DNA of 64,000 nt, taken from NCBI RefSeq assembly GCF_963682185.1, contig NZ_OY821667.1:3051501-3115500 (forward strand), given 5' to 3'. Shown piece after piece: positions 43,952 through 52,730 of this stretch. Numbering within the stretch: the stretch's first letter is position 1; the number at the start of each line of letters is the position of its first letter. Both the position numbers and the translations under genes were made by a program. The notes under the pieces are model-generated. The model worked only from the letters and a program-made list of their open reading frames with translations, searched no databases and was not told where the DNA came from. The DNA is from an uncultured Cohaesibacter sp. Its GTDB lineage: Bacteria; Pseudomonadota; Alphaproteobacteria; Rhizobiales; Cohaesibacteraceae.

Positions 43952-44609
43952 TCAATTCCTCGCGCATCGGGTCTTCCTCAATTCGATGCGCGATTCTTTT
44001 CCACATTTCCAGCAGTTGAGGGGCAACGGTTTCATCCTGATCGAAGCTCTGATGAACGGCAATTCCGCGCAAAACTGACAGGACAAGCTGGAAATAGAGC
44101 GAATCGCTCTCCCTGTCGATAGCTCCCCAAAGCTGCGCGAGGGTTATGGCATCGCGCTTTTTTATCCATTTCTCCATGACTTCCCGCAGAGATCGACCAA
44201 GAGCATTGTCCTGCCTGGCAGCAAGCATCAGCTCCAGAGCGGCGATATAGCGGTTGTTGGAAAAGATGTTGTTCCAGTAAGCATCAATCATTTCGCAGAT
44301 GGTCAGATGCTCGACATTGTAGCGCTCTGCCAGCGGATAGGTTTCTGCCCAGCTATCGATCAAATGCTGGAAAGCGGCCACGATCAGCTCATTTCGCGTT
44401 GGAAACTGGTGGGTGAGGGCTCCTCTGGAGACATTTGCTTTTTCGGCAATGATTGTTGTTGAGGTCCGTTCGTAGCCGATCTCATACAGGGTCTCCAGTG
44501 TTGCTTCGCAGACCTGAATTCGTGTTGCCTGTGATCGTTCTTCCTGGGTCCTGCGCTGCGGTTTCCCGTTGCTTTTGACCGCGGTCTTTGCTTCTGGCCG
44601 CTCTTCCAT
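43926..44609 (-). CDS. TetR/AcrR family transcriptional regulator
   Basis: ATG 44609 (MEERPEAKTAVKS) follows AAGGACGGAA; the frame opens 17 codons earlier. The 227-residue protein has the helix-turn-helix ERTSTTIIAEKANVSRGALTHQFPTRNELI and a helical ligand domain. It is divergent from the TRAP operon starting at 44783, and a dyad between them is the likely operator. A second copy of that dyad lies before the amidohydrolase gene, so it may control both operons. Confidence 0.92.
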   Translation of the reverse strand: MEERPEAKTAVKSNGKPQRRTQEERSQATRIQVCEATLETLYEIGYERTSTTIIAEKANVSRGALTHQFPTRNELIVAAFQHLIDSWAETYPLAERYNVEHLTICEMIDAYWNNIFSNNRYIAALELMLAARQDNALGRSLREVMEKWIKKRDAITLAQLWGAIDRESDSLYFQLVLSVLRGIAVHQSFDQDETVAPQLLEMWKRIAHRIEEDPMREELITGKKPAS

Positions 44610-44682
44610 TTCCGTCCTTTTCTCCGCCAAGCTGAGAGGACTGATAATGGCAGATCTCAACAGCTGATGTCGATTTTTATTT

Positions 44683-44700
44683 ACAAACAGACTGGTTTGT
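44683..44700. promoter_or_regulatory. Candidate TetR operator, TRAP operon side
   Basis: A perfect dyad ACAAAC-AGACTG-GTTTGT lies between the divergent TetR gene and TRAP operon, 74 bp from the regulator start and 82 bp from the DctP start. Confidence 0.65.
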
Positions 44701-44782
44701 TTTTAAGTTTGTACACATAATAACCATCACCGATCAAACAAACAACTGGTGAGACAGCAATCACAACCAATGGAGAATAGTC

Positions 44783-45904
44783 TTGAGAAAACTTTTGCTC
44801 GGGCTGGCGCTTGTAGCGTCCACTGCACTTCCGGCTTCTGCTGGCACAGATTTCATTGCCAATTCTTTTTATGATGTTTCCCACCCTCTTTCGAAATATG
44901 GCTATGTCGAATGGGCCGAGATGGTGAAAGACCTTTCCGATGGGGATCTTAATCCTCAGGTCTATACCGGAACCGTTCTTTTGGCCCCTCGGGCAAGCCT
45001 TCAGGGCGCACGAGACAATATCGTTCAGGTGGTCAACCACGCTGCGATTTACACGCCATCCGATCTTCCGGTCGCCAATGCCGTTCAGGAACTGGGCTTC
45101 AACTATTCCGATGCCAAGGCCCTGATTTTTGCGACAGCTGATTTCTCGATGCACAACCAGACCCAGCTGAAGGAATGGGATGATAGCGGAATTGTTTATC
45201 TGGGCGCATATGCAACGCCGCCTTACATCATGTTCTGCTCATCGCCGGTCACCAATCTCGAAGAACTGAAAGGCAAGCGGATTCGTACTGCTGGTTCTAC
45301 CGTTTCAATGTGGGTCGAGAAGGCTGGTGGTATCCCGGTGAACGTATCCTCGTCTGAAATGTATACCGGCCTTGAGCGCGGCTCTTTGGACTGCGCCACC
45401 AATGCTGCCAATGATCTGATCGATCGGTCCCTTTGGGAAGTGGCGAAATATACAACGTTGCTGCCAACCGGGATGTACTGGTCCGGTCCTCTTTGGGGGT
45501 ATAACAAGAATTTCTGGGCAGGCCTCACCGCCGAGCAACACTCAGTTCTGATGGAAGCCTCGGCCCGTTCCATGGCGCGTATGATCATCAACTATGTCAA
45601 ACGTGCAGATGATGCGTTGGAAGAAGCCAAGTCCAAAGGCAATGTTGTCTCTAAACCAGCGGATGATCTTAAGGCATCGGTCGAGGCATTCCGAGAGGAA
45701 TCTCTTGGCAATGTTTACAAGACTGCGACTGATAAGTTTGGTCTGGCCAATGGTAAAGAGGTCATTGATGATTTCCGTGCAACAGTCACCAAGTGGGAGG
45801 GGCTTCTCTCTTCTGTCGACGTTGACGACGAAGATGATCTGACCGCTTTGGCTATGAAAGAGATCTATGCTGATCTCGATCCAGCGTCCTACGGCGTGAA
45901 GTAG
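44783..45904 (+). CDS. dctP: TRAP transporter substrate-binding protein DctP (TTG start)
   Basis: No in-frame ATG or GTG fits; TTG 44783 has GGAG at 44772-44775 and directly begins a signal peptide (RKLLLGLALVASTALPASA). The 373-residue periplasmic receptor has GYVEWAEMVKDLSDGDLNPQVYTGTV, the family's Arg in GKRIRTAGSTVSMWV (binding the carboxylate of the ligand), and GLERGSLDCATNAANDL. The conserved Arg suggests an organic acid ligand. A strong hairpin follows before the DctQ gene, which would let more receptor than permease be made. Confidence 0.92.
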   Translation: MRKLLLGLALVASTALPASAGTDFIANSFYDVSHPLSKYGYVEWAEMVKDLSDGDLNPQVYTGTVLLAPRASLQGARDNIVQVVNHAAIYTPSDLPVANAVQELGFNYSDAKALIFATADFSMHNQTQLKEWDDSGIVYLGAYATPPYIMFCSSPVTNLEELKGKRIRTAGSTVSMWVEKAGGIPVNVSSSEMYTGLERGSLDCATNAANDLIDRSLWEVAKYTTLLPTGMYWSGPLWGYNKNFWAGLTAEQHSVLMEASARSMARMIINYVKRADDALEEAKSKGNVVSKPADDLKASVEAFREESLGNVYKTATDKFGLANGKEVIDDFRATVTKWEGLLSSVDVDDEDDLTALAMKEIYADLDPASYGVK

Positions 45905-45916
45905 TTTCCCTCTACT

Positions 45917-45947
45917 GGTGTCGGCTGTTTGCCGACACCGATTTTTT
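45917..45947 (+). terminator. Hairpin between DctP and DctQ genes (first TRAP operon)
   Basis: GGTGTCGGC pairs with GCCGACACC (loop TGTTT) and is followed by GATTTTTTC. It looks like an attenuating terminator inside the operon. Confidence 0.85.
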
Positions 45948-45963
45948 CAAAAAGAGGCCTGTC

Positions 45964-46458
45964 ATGCTGACCTTGACGCTCCGTATGGTGCGACTGCTCA
46001 ACCGTGTCTTTCTGGTTGCCAGCGGCCTGTTTCTCATACTCATGATGCTGCATATCGCGATTGATGTGATTTTGCGCAACAGTGGCATTTCCATTCAGGG
46101 AACGTTGGAAGTCGTTTCCTTTTACTACATGGTTTATCTTGTTTTCCTCCCCATGGGCTATGTCGAGCTCAAACATCAACATATCCGGGTTGACCTTATT
46201 GCCCAGAGACTGCCGCAGTCTCTCCAAGTCGCGCTGTATGTTCTTTCCTGCCTTATCGGTCTGCTGTTTTTCGGCATGCTGGGGTGGCAAACGCTATTGG
46301 ATGCCATTCAGGCGACGCAGTCTGCCCAGACCGCAATGGCCAACTTCACCTTTTATATCTGGCCTGCACGATGGGCCTTGCCTTTAGGTTTTCTGGGGCT
46401 GTGCTGTGCAGTGTTATCCAATTTGTTGTTGGCGCTGAAAGAGCGTCGTTCCTTTTGA
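45964..46458 (+). CDS. dctQ: TRAP transporter small permease DctQ
   Basis: This 164-residue inner-membrane subunit has four hydrophobic helices and the family pattern NRVFLVASGLFLILMMLHIAID, HIRVDLIAQRLPQSL. It couples with DctM to form a sodium-driven uptake system fed by the periplasmic receptor. GAGGCCTGTC precedes the ATG. DctM starts 12 bp later. Confidence 0.9.
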   Translation: MLTLTLRMVRLLNRVFLVASGLFLILMMLHIAIDVILRNSGISIQGTLEVVSFYYMVYLVFLPMGYVELKHQHIRVDLIAQRLPQSLQVALYVLSCLIGLLFFGMLGWQTLLDAIQATQSAQTAMANFTFYIWPARWALPLGFLGLCCAVLSNLLLALKERRSF

Positions 46459-46470
46459 AAGATTTGATGG

Positions 46471-47781
46471 ATGAGTAATCTTGATATTGGTTTTATCGGG
46501 ACGATTGCTGCGCTTGGTCTGATCGCGCTCAGAGTGCCAATTGGCTTGAGCCTTGGCGTCGTTTCCGTCTTCGGCATCGCTTCGATGTTTAATCTGAATG
46601 TGGCATGGGGCATGATTTCAGCCACGCCTTTCGATTATGTGGGGCAGTGGGAGCTTTCCGCAGCTCCGATGTTCCTGCTTATGGGATTTCTCTGCTCCGC
46701 CACGGAAATGACGCGCGGCCTCTTTACGGCTTTACGACTTGTTCTGGCGCGCCTGCCCGGTGGCCTCGCTGTGGCTTCGGTTGGGGCTTGCGCCTTTTTC
46801 GCAGCCGCCGCAGGGTCTTCGACAGCAACCGCGTCGGCGATGTCGCGTATTGCGGTGCCAGAGATGCTGCGCAATGGCTATGACAAAGGCTTGGCAACGG
46901 GTACCATTGCTGCGTCAGGAACCCTTGGATCGCTGATCCCGCCGTCTGTACTGCTTATTCTCTATGGGGTTTATGCGCAGGTTTCTGTGGGGCAGCTGTT
47001 TATGGCTGGCTTCATTCCCGGCATTCTGTCTGCCCTAATCTATATGGCGATGATCGTCGTGCGTGTGAAGGCCAATCCGGGGCTTGCCGGAGATGTTGTC
47101 GTGGAGGTGAACGAAGAAGAAAAACGCACCATAGTGCGGGAGATCTGGCCCTTGCCACTCCTGATTCTGGCTGTACTCGGTGGCATTTTCTCGGGTGCCT
47201 TCTCTCCAACGGAGGCTGGAGCTCTGGGGGCCTTTATTGCCGGCTTAATTGCCTTTGTACGAGGAAAACTGACAAAAGAAGCGTTGTTTGATGCGATTCG
47301 ACAGGCAATTTCTGCTACTGCCGGTATCTTTATCATTCTGGTCGGCTCCCTGTTCTTCACTCGCTTTCTGGCGCTATCGGGAGTTCCGTCGGCCTTTGCC
47401 CACATGATTTTGTCGGTGAGTTCGGAACCCTGGTGGATTTTGCTGGCTGTAACCATCCTCTATGTGGTTTTGGGCATGTTGATCGACAGCATCGGACTAT
47501 TATTGCTGACGCTGCCGCTCATTCTGCCCCTCGTGGGGGCTGCTGATATGAATCCGATCTGGTTCGGAATTATCGTCATCAAGCTTCTCGAAATCGGCCT
47601 TGTAACGCCACCAATCGGGCTGAATGTTTATATGATCAAGGGATCGTTGGGAGATCTCGTGTCCTTACCCCAAGTGTTTAGAGGCGTTGCCTGGTTCATT
47701 GCTATGGATTTTCTAACCCTGTTCGCTCTGATGATGTTTCCGATCCTTTCGCTTTGGCTGCCGCAGATAGCATTCAATTAG
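46471..47781 (+). CDS. dctM: TRAP transporter large permease DctM
   Basis: This 436-residue inner-membrane protein has about 12 helices and hairpin loops. The DctM signature is seen in GSSTATASAMSRIAVPEM, GTLGSLIPPSVLLILYGVYAQVSVG, FSPTEAGALGAF and VTPPIGLNVYMIKG. It forms the transport core with DctQ. The gene ends the operon; no strong terminator is obvious in the following spacer. Confidence 0.93.
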   Translation: MSNLDIGFIGTIAALGLIALRVPIGLSLGVVSVFGIASMFNLNVAWGMISATPFDYVGQWELSAAPMFLLMGFLCSATEMTRGLFTALRLVLARLPGGLAVASVGACAFFAAAAGSSTATASAMSRIAVPEMLRNGYDKGLATGTIAASGTLGSLIPPSVLLILYGVYAQVSVGQLFMAGFIPGILSALIYMAMIVVRVKANPGLAGDVVVEVNEEEKRTIVREIWPLPLLILAVLGGIFSGAFSPTEAGALGAFIAGLIAFVRGKLTKEALFDAIRQAISATAGIFIILVGSLFFTRFLALSGVPSAFAHMILSVSSEPWWILLAVTILYVVLGMLIDSIGLLLLTLPLILPLVGAADMNPIWFGIIVIKLLEIGLVTPPIGLNVYMIKGSLGDLVSLPQVFRGVAWFIAMDFLTLFALMMFPILSLWLPQIAFN

Positions 47782-48696
47782 CCAAATTAAAACAGCTCTA
47801 ACGATGGAAGGTGCTTCTTGGTATTGAAGATACTTGGAGCTCCTTCCGCAGCACATCGTCGCCCTGGCAAGCGTATTCAATTTTCACGCTTGGAAGTAAA
47901 AAACTTCGAAATTGAAGCCTTGCAACGAACGTCTCAAAGGTCCGCCCACCGGTCACATCGTCACTGAAAATGATGCAATTCTCTCGAATGACTGTTTTGG
48001 GGAAGCTGGCTTCCAGAACGATGCGTCTGATGAAGGTCAGGAAAGGGCCGCGATTACCAGTACCATTGAGTACTGAAAGTCAGATGATTTTGCAGCGCAT
48101 CAGACTGCTTCCGCATTCCTGGCATTTGATCTGGTTACGGTTATCAGGCGTTACAGGCATTTTGCAAGGCAGACTAAGCTAGTCTTTAACATAGCAAAAG
48201 CAAACACCAGCGGCTAAAAATGGAAGACACTCATCCTGAGTGTCATCGAATTGGATGAGCTGTCCGTTGGGTGTCCTAGGCTCTCCTCCACGATCTAGAC
48301 AAGAACAAATGGATTTGTTCGCGAAAAAGATATTTTGTGGCAACGGTTCTTTGCCATAGTCTACGATAGGTCATGCATATCATCCATATTTGCCAAAGGC
48401 GCAAAACTCTACATTTTATGTTGTTCAAGTTTTCTAATTCTTCTCAGATGATGTTACCGCAGCCGCCCTTCGGCAGTTCCTATTTCAAAATGATGAGTTC
48501 AGAGAGCGGCTGTTTCAGCCGACAATGTGCAGACTAGCTTGCAGCATTCCTTATTCACTCAAAAATGCTGCGAGCAAGGAACGCCCTGCTGCTCCATAAC
48601 ATTTAATTATACACACTGAATTCAATAATATTTGCCTTATGGTCCATTTCTCCCTGTTAATTCAACTAATGATGTAATCATTTATGGACTGAAGTT
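47782..48696. other. Long spacer with decayed coding DNA between two TRAP loci
   Basis: This 915-bp region has no intact gene. On the minus strand a frame of about 97 codons without any start codon (about 48,100 down to 47,803) reads LSVLNGTGNRGPFLTFIRRI and on to SIPRSTFHR, and upstream of it a short zinc-ribbon-like piece (QIKCQECGSSLMRCK) is seen in a different segment. It looks like a remnant of a lost gene that I do not recognise. The right half (48,200-48,690) is AT-rich and probably carries the promoter of the next operon. Confidence 0.45.
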
Positions 48697-49818
48697 TTGA
48701 CCAACTTGCAAAAAGACCTAGGCACCTGGGATATTATTATTATTGGCGGTGGGCTGGTTGGGTTAGCTGCCGCCATGGGAATGGCGCAGGATGGCGCTAG
48801 AGTCTTGATATTTGATGCAGGAGACACCGATTTCCGGGCTTCGAAGGGCAACTTTGGCCTTGTCTGGGCCCAGAGCAAAGGAGCCAATAGCCGAGAGTAT
48901 GCTGTATGGACTCGTCGCTCGATTTCATTGTGGAACGAATTTGAGGATGAAATTGAATCGCTTTGTGGTGTGAAAACACACTACAAGCGAGATGCCGTTG
49001 GACTTCATTTCTGTCTGGGAGATGCTGAGTTCGAAAAGCGTAGCCGCATAATTAATGCTGTCGCAGCTCACCATTTGCCAGGTGACGATACGCGTATGAT
49101 AGATCGTAATGAAGCGCTGAGCTATTTCCCGGGCCTTGGAGACAGAGTAACTGGAGCCTCTTGTTCCTCGCTGGATGGAGCCTGTCAGCCTTTGGCTTTA
49201 CTGCACGGATTGAGCCTTGGGGCACAAAAACTTGGCGCTAAGTTGATGACCAATGCTCCTGTCCAAGATATCTCTTCCGATGACAGTCATTATAGAGTGA
49301 CGACCAAACTCGGTCACGCAAGAGCCCCTAAAATTTTAATTGCTGCAGGCCTGGGAACCAATGCCATTGCTCGCCAATTCGGTTTTCCTGATATCGTTCA
49401 TCCGCAAAAAGGGCAAATTCTTGTGACCGAACGTACGCCTCCCATGCTTCCCGTTACTACGACCTCCATGCGTCAGACATGGGACGGCACGATCCTCATC
49501 GGTGATACAAAGGAAGAGGGTGACCATGAGGATACGTCCAATAGCAAGGGCATATTGACTCTTGCTAGTCGGGCGGTTTCTGTCCTGCCTGCAATCGCCA
49601 ATCTCCGCATTGTGCGCAGTTGGGCAGCTTTGCGCGTACTCACTCCAGACGGAATTCCCGTTTATGATGAGTCCCCCACCCATCAGGGGGTCTACGTTGC
49701 TACTACACATTCGGGTGTCACGCTGGCCCCGGTGCATAAAGGTCCACTTGCCCAATGGATCCTGAACGGCGAAATGTCGCCAGAACTCCGGGCATTTACA
49801 AGCAAAAGAATAAAATAA
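48697..49818 (+). CDS. FAD-dependent amine/amino acid oxidoreductase (DAO family), TTG start
   Basis: TTG 48697 is the only sensible start before the FAD motif; ATG starts in frame would delete it. The 373-residue protein begins with IIIIGGGLVGLAAAMGMAQDGA, the dinucleotide motif, then GNFGLVWAQSKGANSREY, and ends with the DAO pattern RSWAALRVLTPDGIPVYDESP and YVATTHSGVTLAPV. It is related to HcnC/sarcosine oxidase beta-like flavoproteins that oxidise secondary amines or amino acids. It is followed at 33 bp by a TRAP operon. A second DAO gene of the same type is at 56565. Confidence 0.9.
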   Translation: MTNLQKDLGTWDIIIIGGGLVGLAAAMGMAQDGARVLIFDAGDTDFRASKGNFGLVWAQSKGANSREYAVWTRRSISLWNEFEDEIESLCGVKTHYKRDAVGLHFCLGDAEFEKRSRIINAVAAHHLPGDDTRMIDRNEALSYFPGLGDRVTGASCSSLDGACQPLALLHGLSLGAQKLGAKLMTNAPVQDISSDDSHYRVTTKLGHARAPKILIAAGLGTNAIARQFGFPDIVHPQKGQILVTERTPPMLPVTTTSMRQTWDGTILIGDTKEEGDHEDTSNSKGILTLASRAVSVLPAIANLRIVRSWAALRVLTPDGIPVYDESPTHQGVYVATTHSGVTLAPVHKGPLAQWILNGEMSPELRAFTSKRIK

Positions 49819-49851
49819 AAATAAAACTAACCTTCCAAAGGAACCCAAGTC

Positions 49852-50844
49852 ATGAAATTCGGAAAAATATCGGCCTTGGCCGGAATTACCCTAGGACTTC
49901 TCGCAACTTCTGCAAACGCTGAAGTAAGTTGGAAATTTGGAGGCATCAATCCTCCTGCTGCCCCAGTAACGGTGGCTTCAAAATACTTCGCCAAACTTGT
50001 CAATGAACGCACTGAAGGGCGTGTTCATATCGATTTCTATGAAGGCTCGCAGCTTGGCTCTGGTCCGTCCCAGATCGAAGCCATGTCTGTTGGAGCACAG
50101 GAAGGCTATATTTCATCGGGATCTAATGCCTCCAAATTGGTAACGGAATTTGGCGTAGTCGACATTCCCTTCGTGTTTCAAAGCAAGGAGCATTTCCTTA
50201 ACTTTATGAAAAGCGACCTCGCATCCGAACTCAAAGCTAGACTACGCGATGAATTCAACGTGCGTATTCTGGCTACAAACTGGTTTCGCCTGCCTCGTGT
50301 TTTCATGACCAAAGAAGCCTGCGTTACCAGCCCTGCAGATATTGAGGGCAAACGATCTCGTTCTCCGAACCTTCCAATGTTTATTGCTGGTTGGGAAGCG
50401 GTCGGAACAGTGCCTGTCACCATGGCATATGGGGAAACCTATATGGGATTGAGCCAAGGGGTTGCCGATATGGCAGAAAGTGCTGGCGAGCAGGTTTATT
50501 CATCAAAATTCTACGAAATTCTGCCATATGTGACCGATGCGAGAATGATGTATCCGCAGAACTCGGTCTATGTCACTGAAACCGCATTCCAGCAACTTTC
50601 CGACGAAGACAAGGCGATTGTAACCAAAGCCGCCGAAGACGCTGGTGACTATTTTGTAAAATTGGTGGAAGACGAAACGGCTCCAAACCGTGCAAAGATG
50701 GAAGCCGCGGGTGTTACCTTCTGTGACATGTCGCCCGAGGTGCGTGCTGAATTCTCGAAAAAGGTTTCCGCGTCAGTTCCCGAAATGGAGAAAGATGGTC
50801 TGCTTCCTGAAGGATGGTGGGACAAAATTCAGGCAATGAAATAA
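49852..50844 (+). CDS. dctP: TRAP transporter substrate-binding protein DctP (second system)
   Basis: The product is 330 residues with signal peptide MKFGKISALAGITLGLLATS ending near SANA. The family pattern is seen in ASKYFAKLVNERTEGRVHIDFYEGSQLGSG, the ligand-contacting Arg region GKRSRSPNLPMFIAGWEAVG, and YMGLSQGVADMAES. The ATG follows AAAGGAACC. Unlike the first receptor it is followed by a hairpin without a T-run before DctQ. Confidence 0.92.
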   Translation: MKFGKISALAGITLGLLATSANAEVSWKFGGINPPAAPVTVASKYFAKLVNERTEGRVHIDFYEGSQLGSGPSQIEAMSVGAQEGYISSGSNASKLVTEFGVVDIPFVFQSKEHFLNFMKSDLASELKARLRDEFNVRILATNWFRLPRVFMTKEACVTSPADIEGKRSRSPNLPMFIAGWEAVGTVPVTMAYGETYMGLSQGVADMAESAGEQVYSSKFYEILPYVTDARMMYPQNSVYVTETAFQQLSDEDKAIVTKAAEDAGDYFVKLVEDETAPNRAKMEAAGVTFCDMSPEVRAEFSKKVSASVPEMEKDGLLPEGWWDKIQAMK

Positions 50845-50861
50845 GCTTCATTGACGCTCTT

Positions 50862-50884
50862 CCTGCGGACAACGTGTCCGCAGG
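50862..50884 (+). other. Hairpin between DctP and DctQ genes (second TRAP operon)
   Basis: A perfect 10-bp repeat, CCTGCGGACA and TGTCCGCAGG, with a three-base loop lies in the 61-bp spacer. It matches the position of the attenuator in the other TRAP operon, but lacks the T-run. Confidence 0.7.
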
Positions 50885-50905
50885 TTCCACCTGCAGGAAT
50901 TCGAA

Positions 50906-51412
50906 ATGACCAAACTTATGAGCGGCCTCCACCGCCTGACGCTTTATCTGTGTGCAGCGTTTGTTGTTGCAATTATCGGTGCCTTGGCGGTGCAAATCAT
51001 ATCCCGTTATGTCTTTAATGCGCCGGTGCATATGACTGATGATATCGCGGAAATCTCACTGGTGTGGCTGACTTTCCTTGGTGCCGCAGTAGTCTACCGG
51101 GACCAGGGACATATCGGTGTTGACCTAATTGACACCATGATAGGAGAGAAAACCCAACGCACGCTGCACATCCTGCTGAATGTGCTTGTGATAACGATCT
51201 TGGTTTTCATGCTCTATCACATCAAGAAGCTATATCCCCTTATGTCGCGGCTTGACTTCGGAACCGTACCTAAAACGCCATACACAACAAAATTCATGCT
51301 TATCCAGCTGCCTTTCGCAATTGGATGCCTGATGACTATTCTTTTTGCCATCGAAGCAATTGTCAGAGCAACAACAGGCAGACCGAGGGTTCTCAAGGAG
51401 ATTGCAGAATGA
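50906..51412 (+). CDS. dctQ: TRAP transporter small permease DctQ (second system)
   Basis: This 168-residue subunit has four helices and the pattern LAVQIISRYVFNAPVHMTDDIAEISLVWLTFLGAAVVYRDQGHIGVDLI, shown here only as the region near residues 28-75. The stop overlaps the ATG of DctM (ATGA), indicating coupled translation. Confidence 0.9.
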   Translation: MTKLMSGLHRLTLYLCAAFVVAIIGALAVQIISRYVFNAPVHMTDDIAEISLVWLTFLGAAVVYRDQGHIGVDLIDTMIGEKTQRTLHILLNVLVITILVFMLYHIKKLYPLMSRLDFGTVPKTPYTTKFMLIQLPFAIGCLMTILFAIEAIVRATTGRPRVLKEIAE

Positions 51413-52698
51413 CAACCGGCATTTTCCTTATTCTCTTTTTCGGTCTGCTGTTTCTGGGTTTACCTGTTGCATATACGATGCTTGTCTCATCCGCGATCTA
51501 CATCCTGATGGCGGGTTTGCCTGATCTCCAGCTCACTTTGCGCGTATCTGGCGGTATCGAAAGTTTTTCCCTTCTTGCCATTCCGATGTTCCTGCTTGCC
51601 GGGAACCTGATGAATGGGATGGGTGTCACGGAACGCATTTTCAATTTTGCAGGTGTTTTGGTGCGACACATCACTGGCGGGCTTGGTCATGTGAATGTCG
51701 TTGCATCTATTATTTTTGCAGGCATGTCAGGCTCTGCGGTTGCTGATGCTGGCGGACTCGGGGCCGTAGAAATCAAGGCAATGGAAAGGGCGGGTTATTC
51801 ACGCAAGTTTTCCGCAGCCGTAACGGCTGCATCCGCTACCATGGGGCCGATCATACCGCCGTCGATCACCTTGGTCGTCTATGCATTTCTGGCTGAGGAA
51901 TCAGTTGGCCGCCTCTTTCTTGGCGGTGCCGTTCCTGGCCTTCTGACCGGATTTGGCCTGATGATCATCATCTATTTTCTGGTAGCAACCGGAAGAGAAG
52001 AAGCGCCCAAATTGCCTCGAGCCAGCCTTTCCGAAGTTGGAACAGCCTTCTGGCGTGCACTGCCTGCACTAATGGCACCTGTCATCCTGTTGGGCGGTAT
52101 TCTGGCCGGCATCTTCACACCGACCGAAGCGTCGGTGGTCGTGGTCTTGTACATTATGCTTATCGGTTCGATTTATCTCGGCTTTGACCGCAGGCTGATA
52201 ATGCACGCCATACTCTCGACAGTTAGAACAACAGCGGCGACGTTGTTTATCATTGCTGTTTCTTCGGTCTTTGGTTGGATTATTTCTGTGCAGCGTCTGC
52301 CTCTGGAGATCGTACATCTCATGGAAGGCTTCTTCGTTTCCAAGGAAGCTGCAATTGCGCTGGTGATCCTGCTGTTGCTAATCGTTGGTATGTTTATGGA
52401 AGTTCTTGCAGCTTTGGTGCTTCTTGTTCCGACACTTCTGGCTATCGCCACCAACTTTGACATCGACACAGTCCATTTGGGCGTAACCATCGTTGTTACG
52501 ATGATGATTGGAACGATAACACCACCCGTTGGTCTCGTTCTCTATACAGTGATGGCGGTCTCCGACATACGGATGGGCGATCTCTCAAGAGCACTTCTGC
52601 CCTTCTATATCATCATGGTCTGCGTAGCCCTTCTGATCGCTTTTGTGCCTCAGATTACCCTCTTTCTTCCGAATTTGCTTATGCCAGCCATCAACTGA
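51409..52698 (+). CDS. dctM: TRAP transporter large permease DctM (second system)
   Basis: ATG 51409 overlaps the DctQ stop and is preferred to the frame opening at 51325. The 429-residue permease shows GSAVADAGGLGAVEIKAMERAGY, TMGPIIPPSITLVVYAF, FTPTEASVVVVLYI and TPPVGLVLYTVMAVSD, all DctM features. HyuA follows at 32 bp, so uptake and hydrolysis genes are one operon. Confidence 0.93.
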   Translation: MTTGIFLILFFGLLFLGLPVAYTMLVSSAIYILMAGLPDLQLTLRVSGGIESFSLLAIPMFLLAGNLMNGMGVTERIFNFAGVLVRHITGGLGHVNVVASIIFAGMSGSAVADAGGLGAVEIKAMERAGYSRKFSAAVTAASATMGPIIPPSITLVVYAFLAEESVGRLFLGGAVPGLLTGFGLMIIIYFLVATGREEAPKLPRASLSEVGTAFWRALPALMAPVILLGGILAGIFTPTEASVVVVLYIMLIGSIYLGFDRRLIMHAILSTVRTTAATLFIIAVSSVFGWIISVQRLPLEIVHLMEGFFVSKEAAIALVILLLLIVGMFMEVLAALVLLVPTLLAIATNFDIDTVHLGVTIVVTMMIGTITPPVGLVLYTVMAVSDIRMGDLSRALLPFYIIMVCVALLIAFVPQITLFLPNLLMPAIN

Positions 52699-52730
52699 CA
52701 AAGCCTTGACATCTTTAAAAGGAAAACCCC

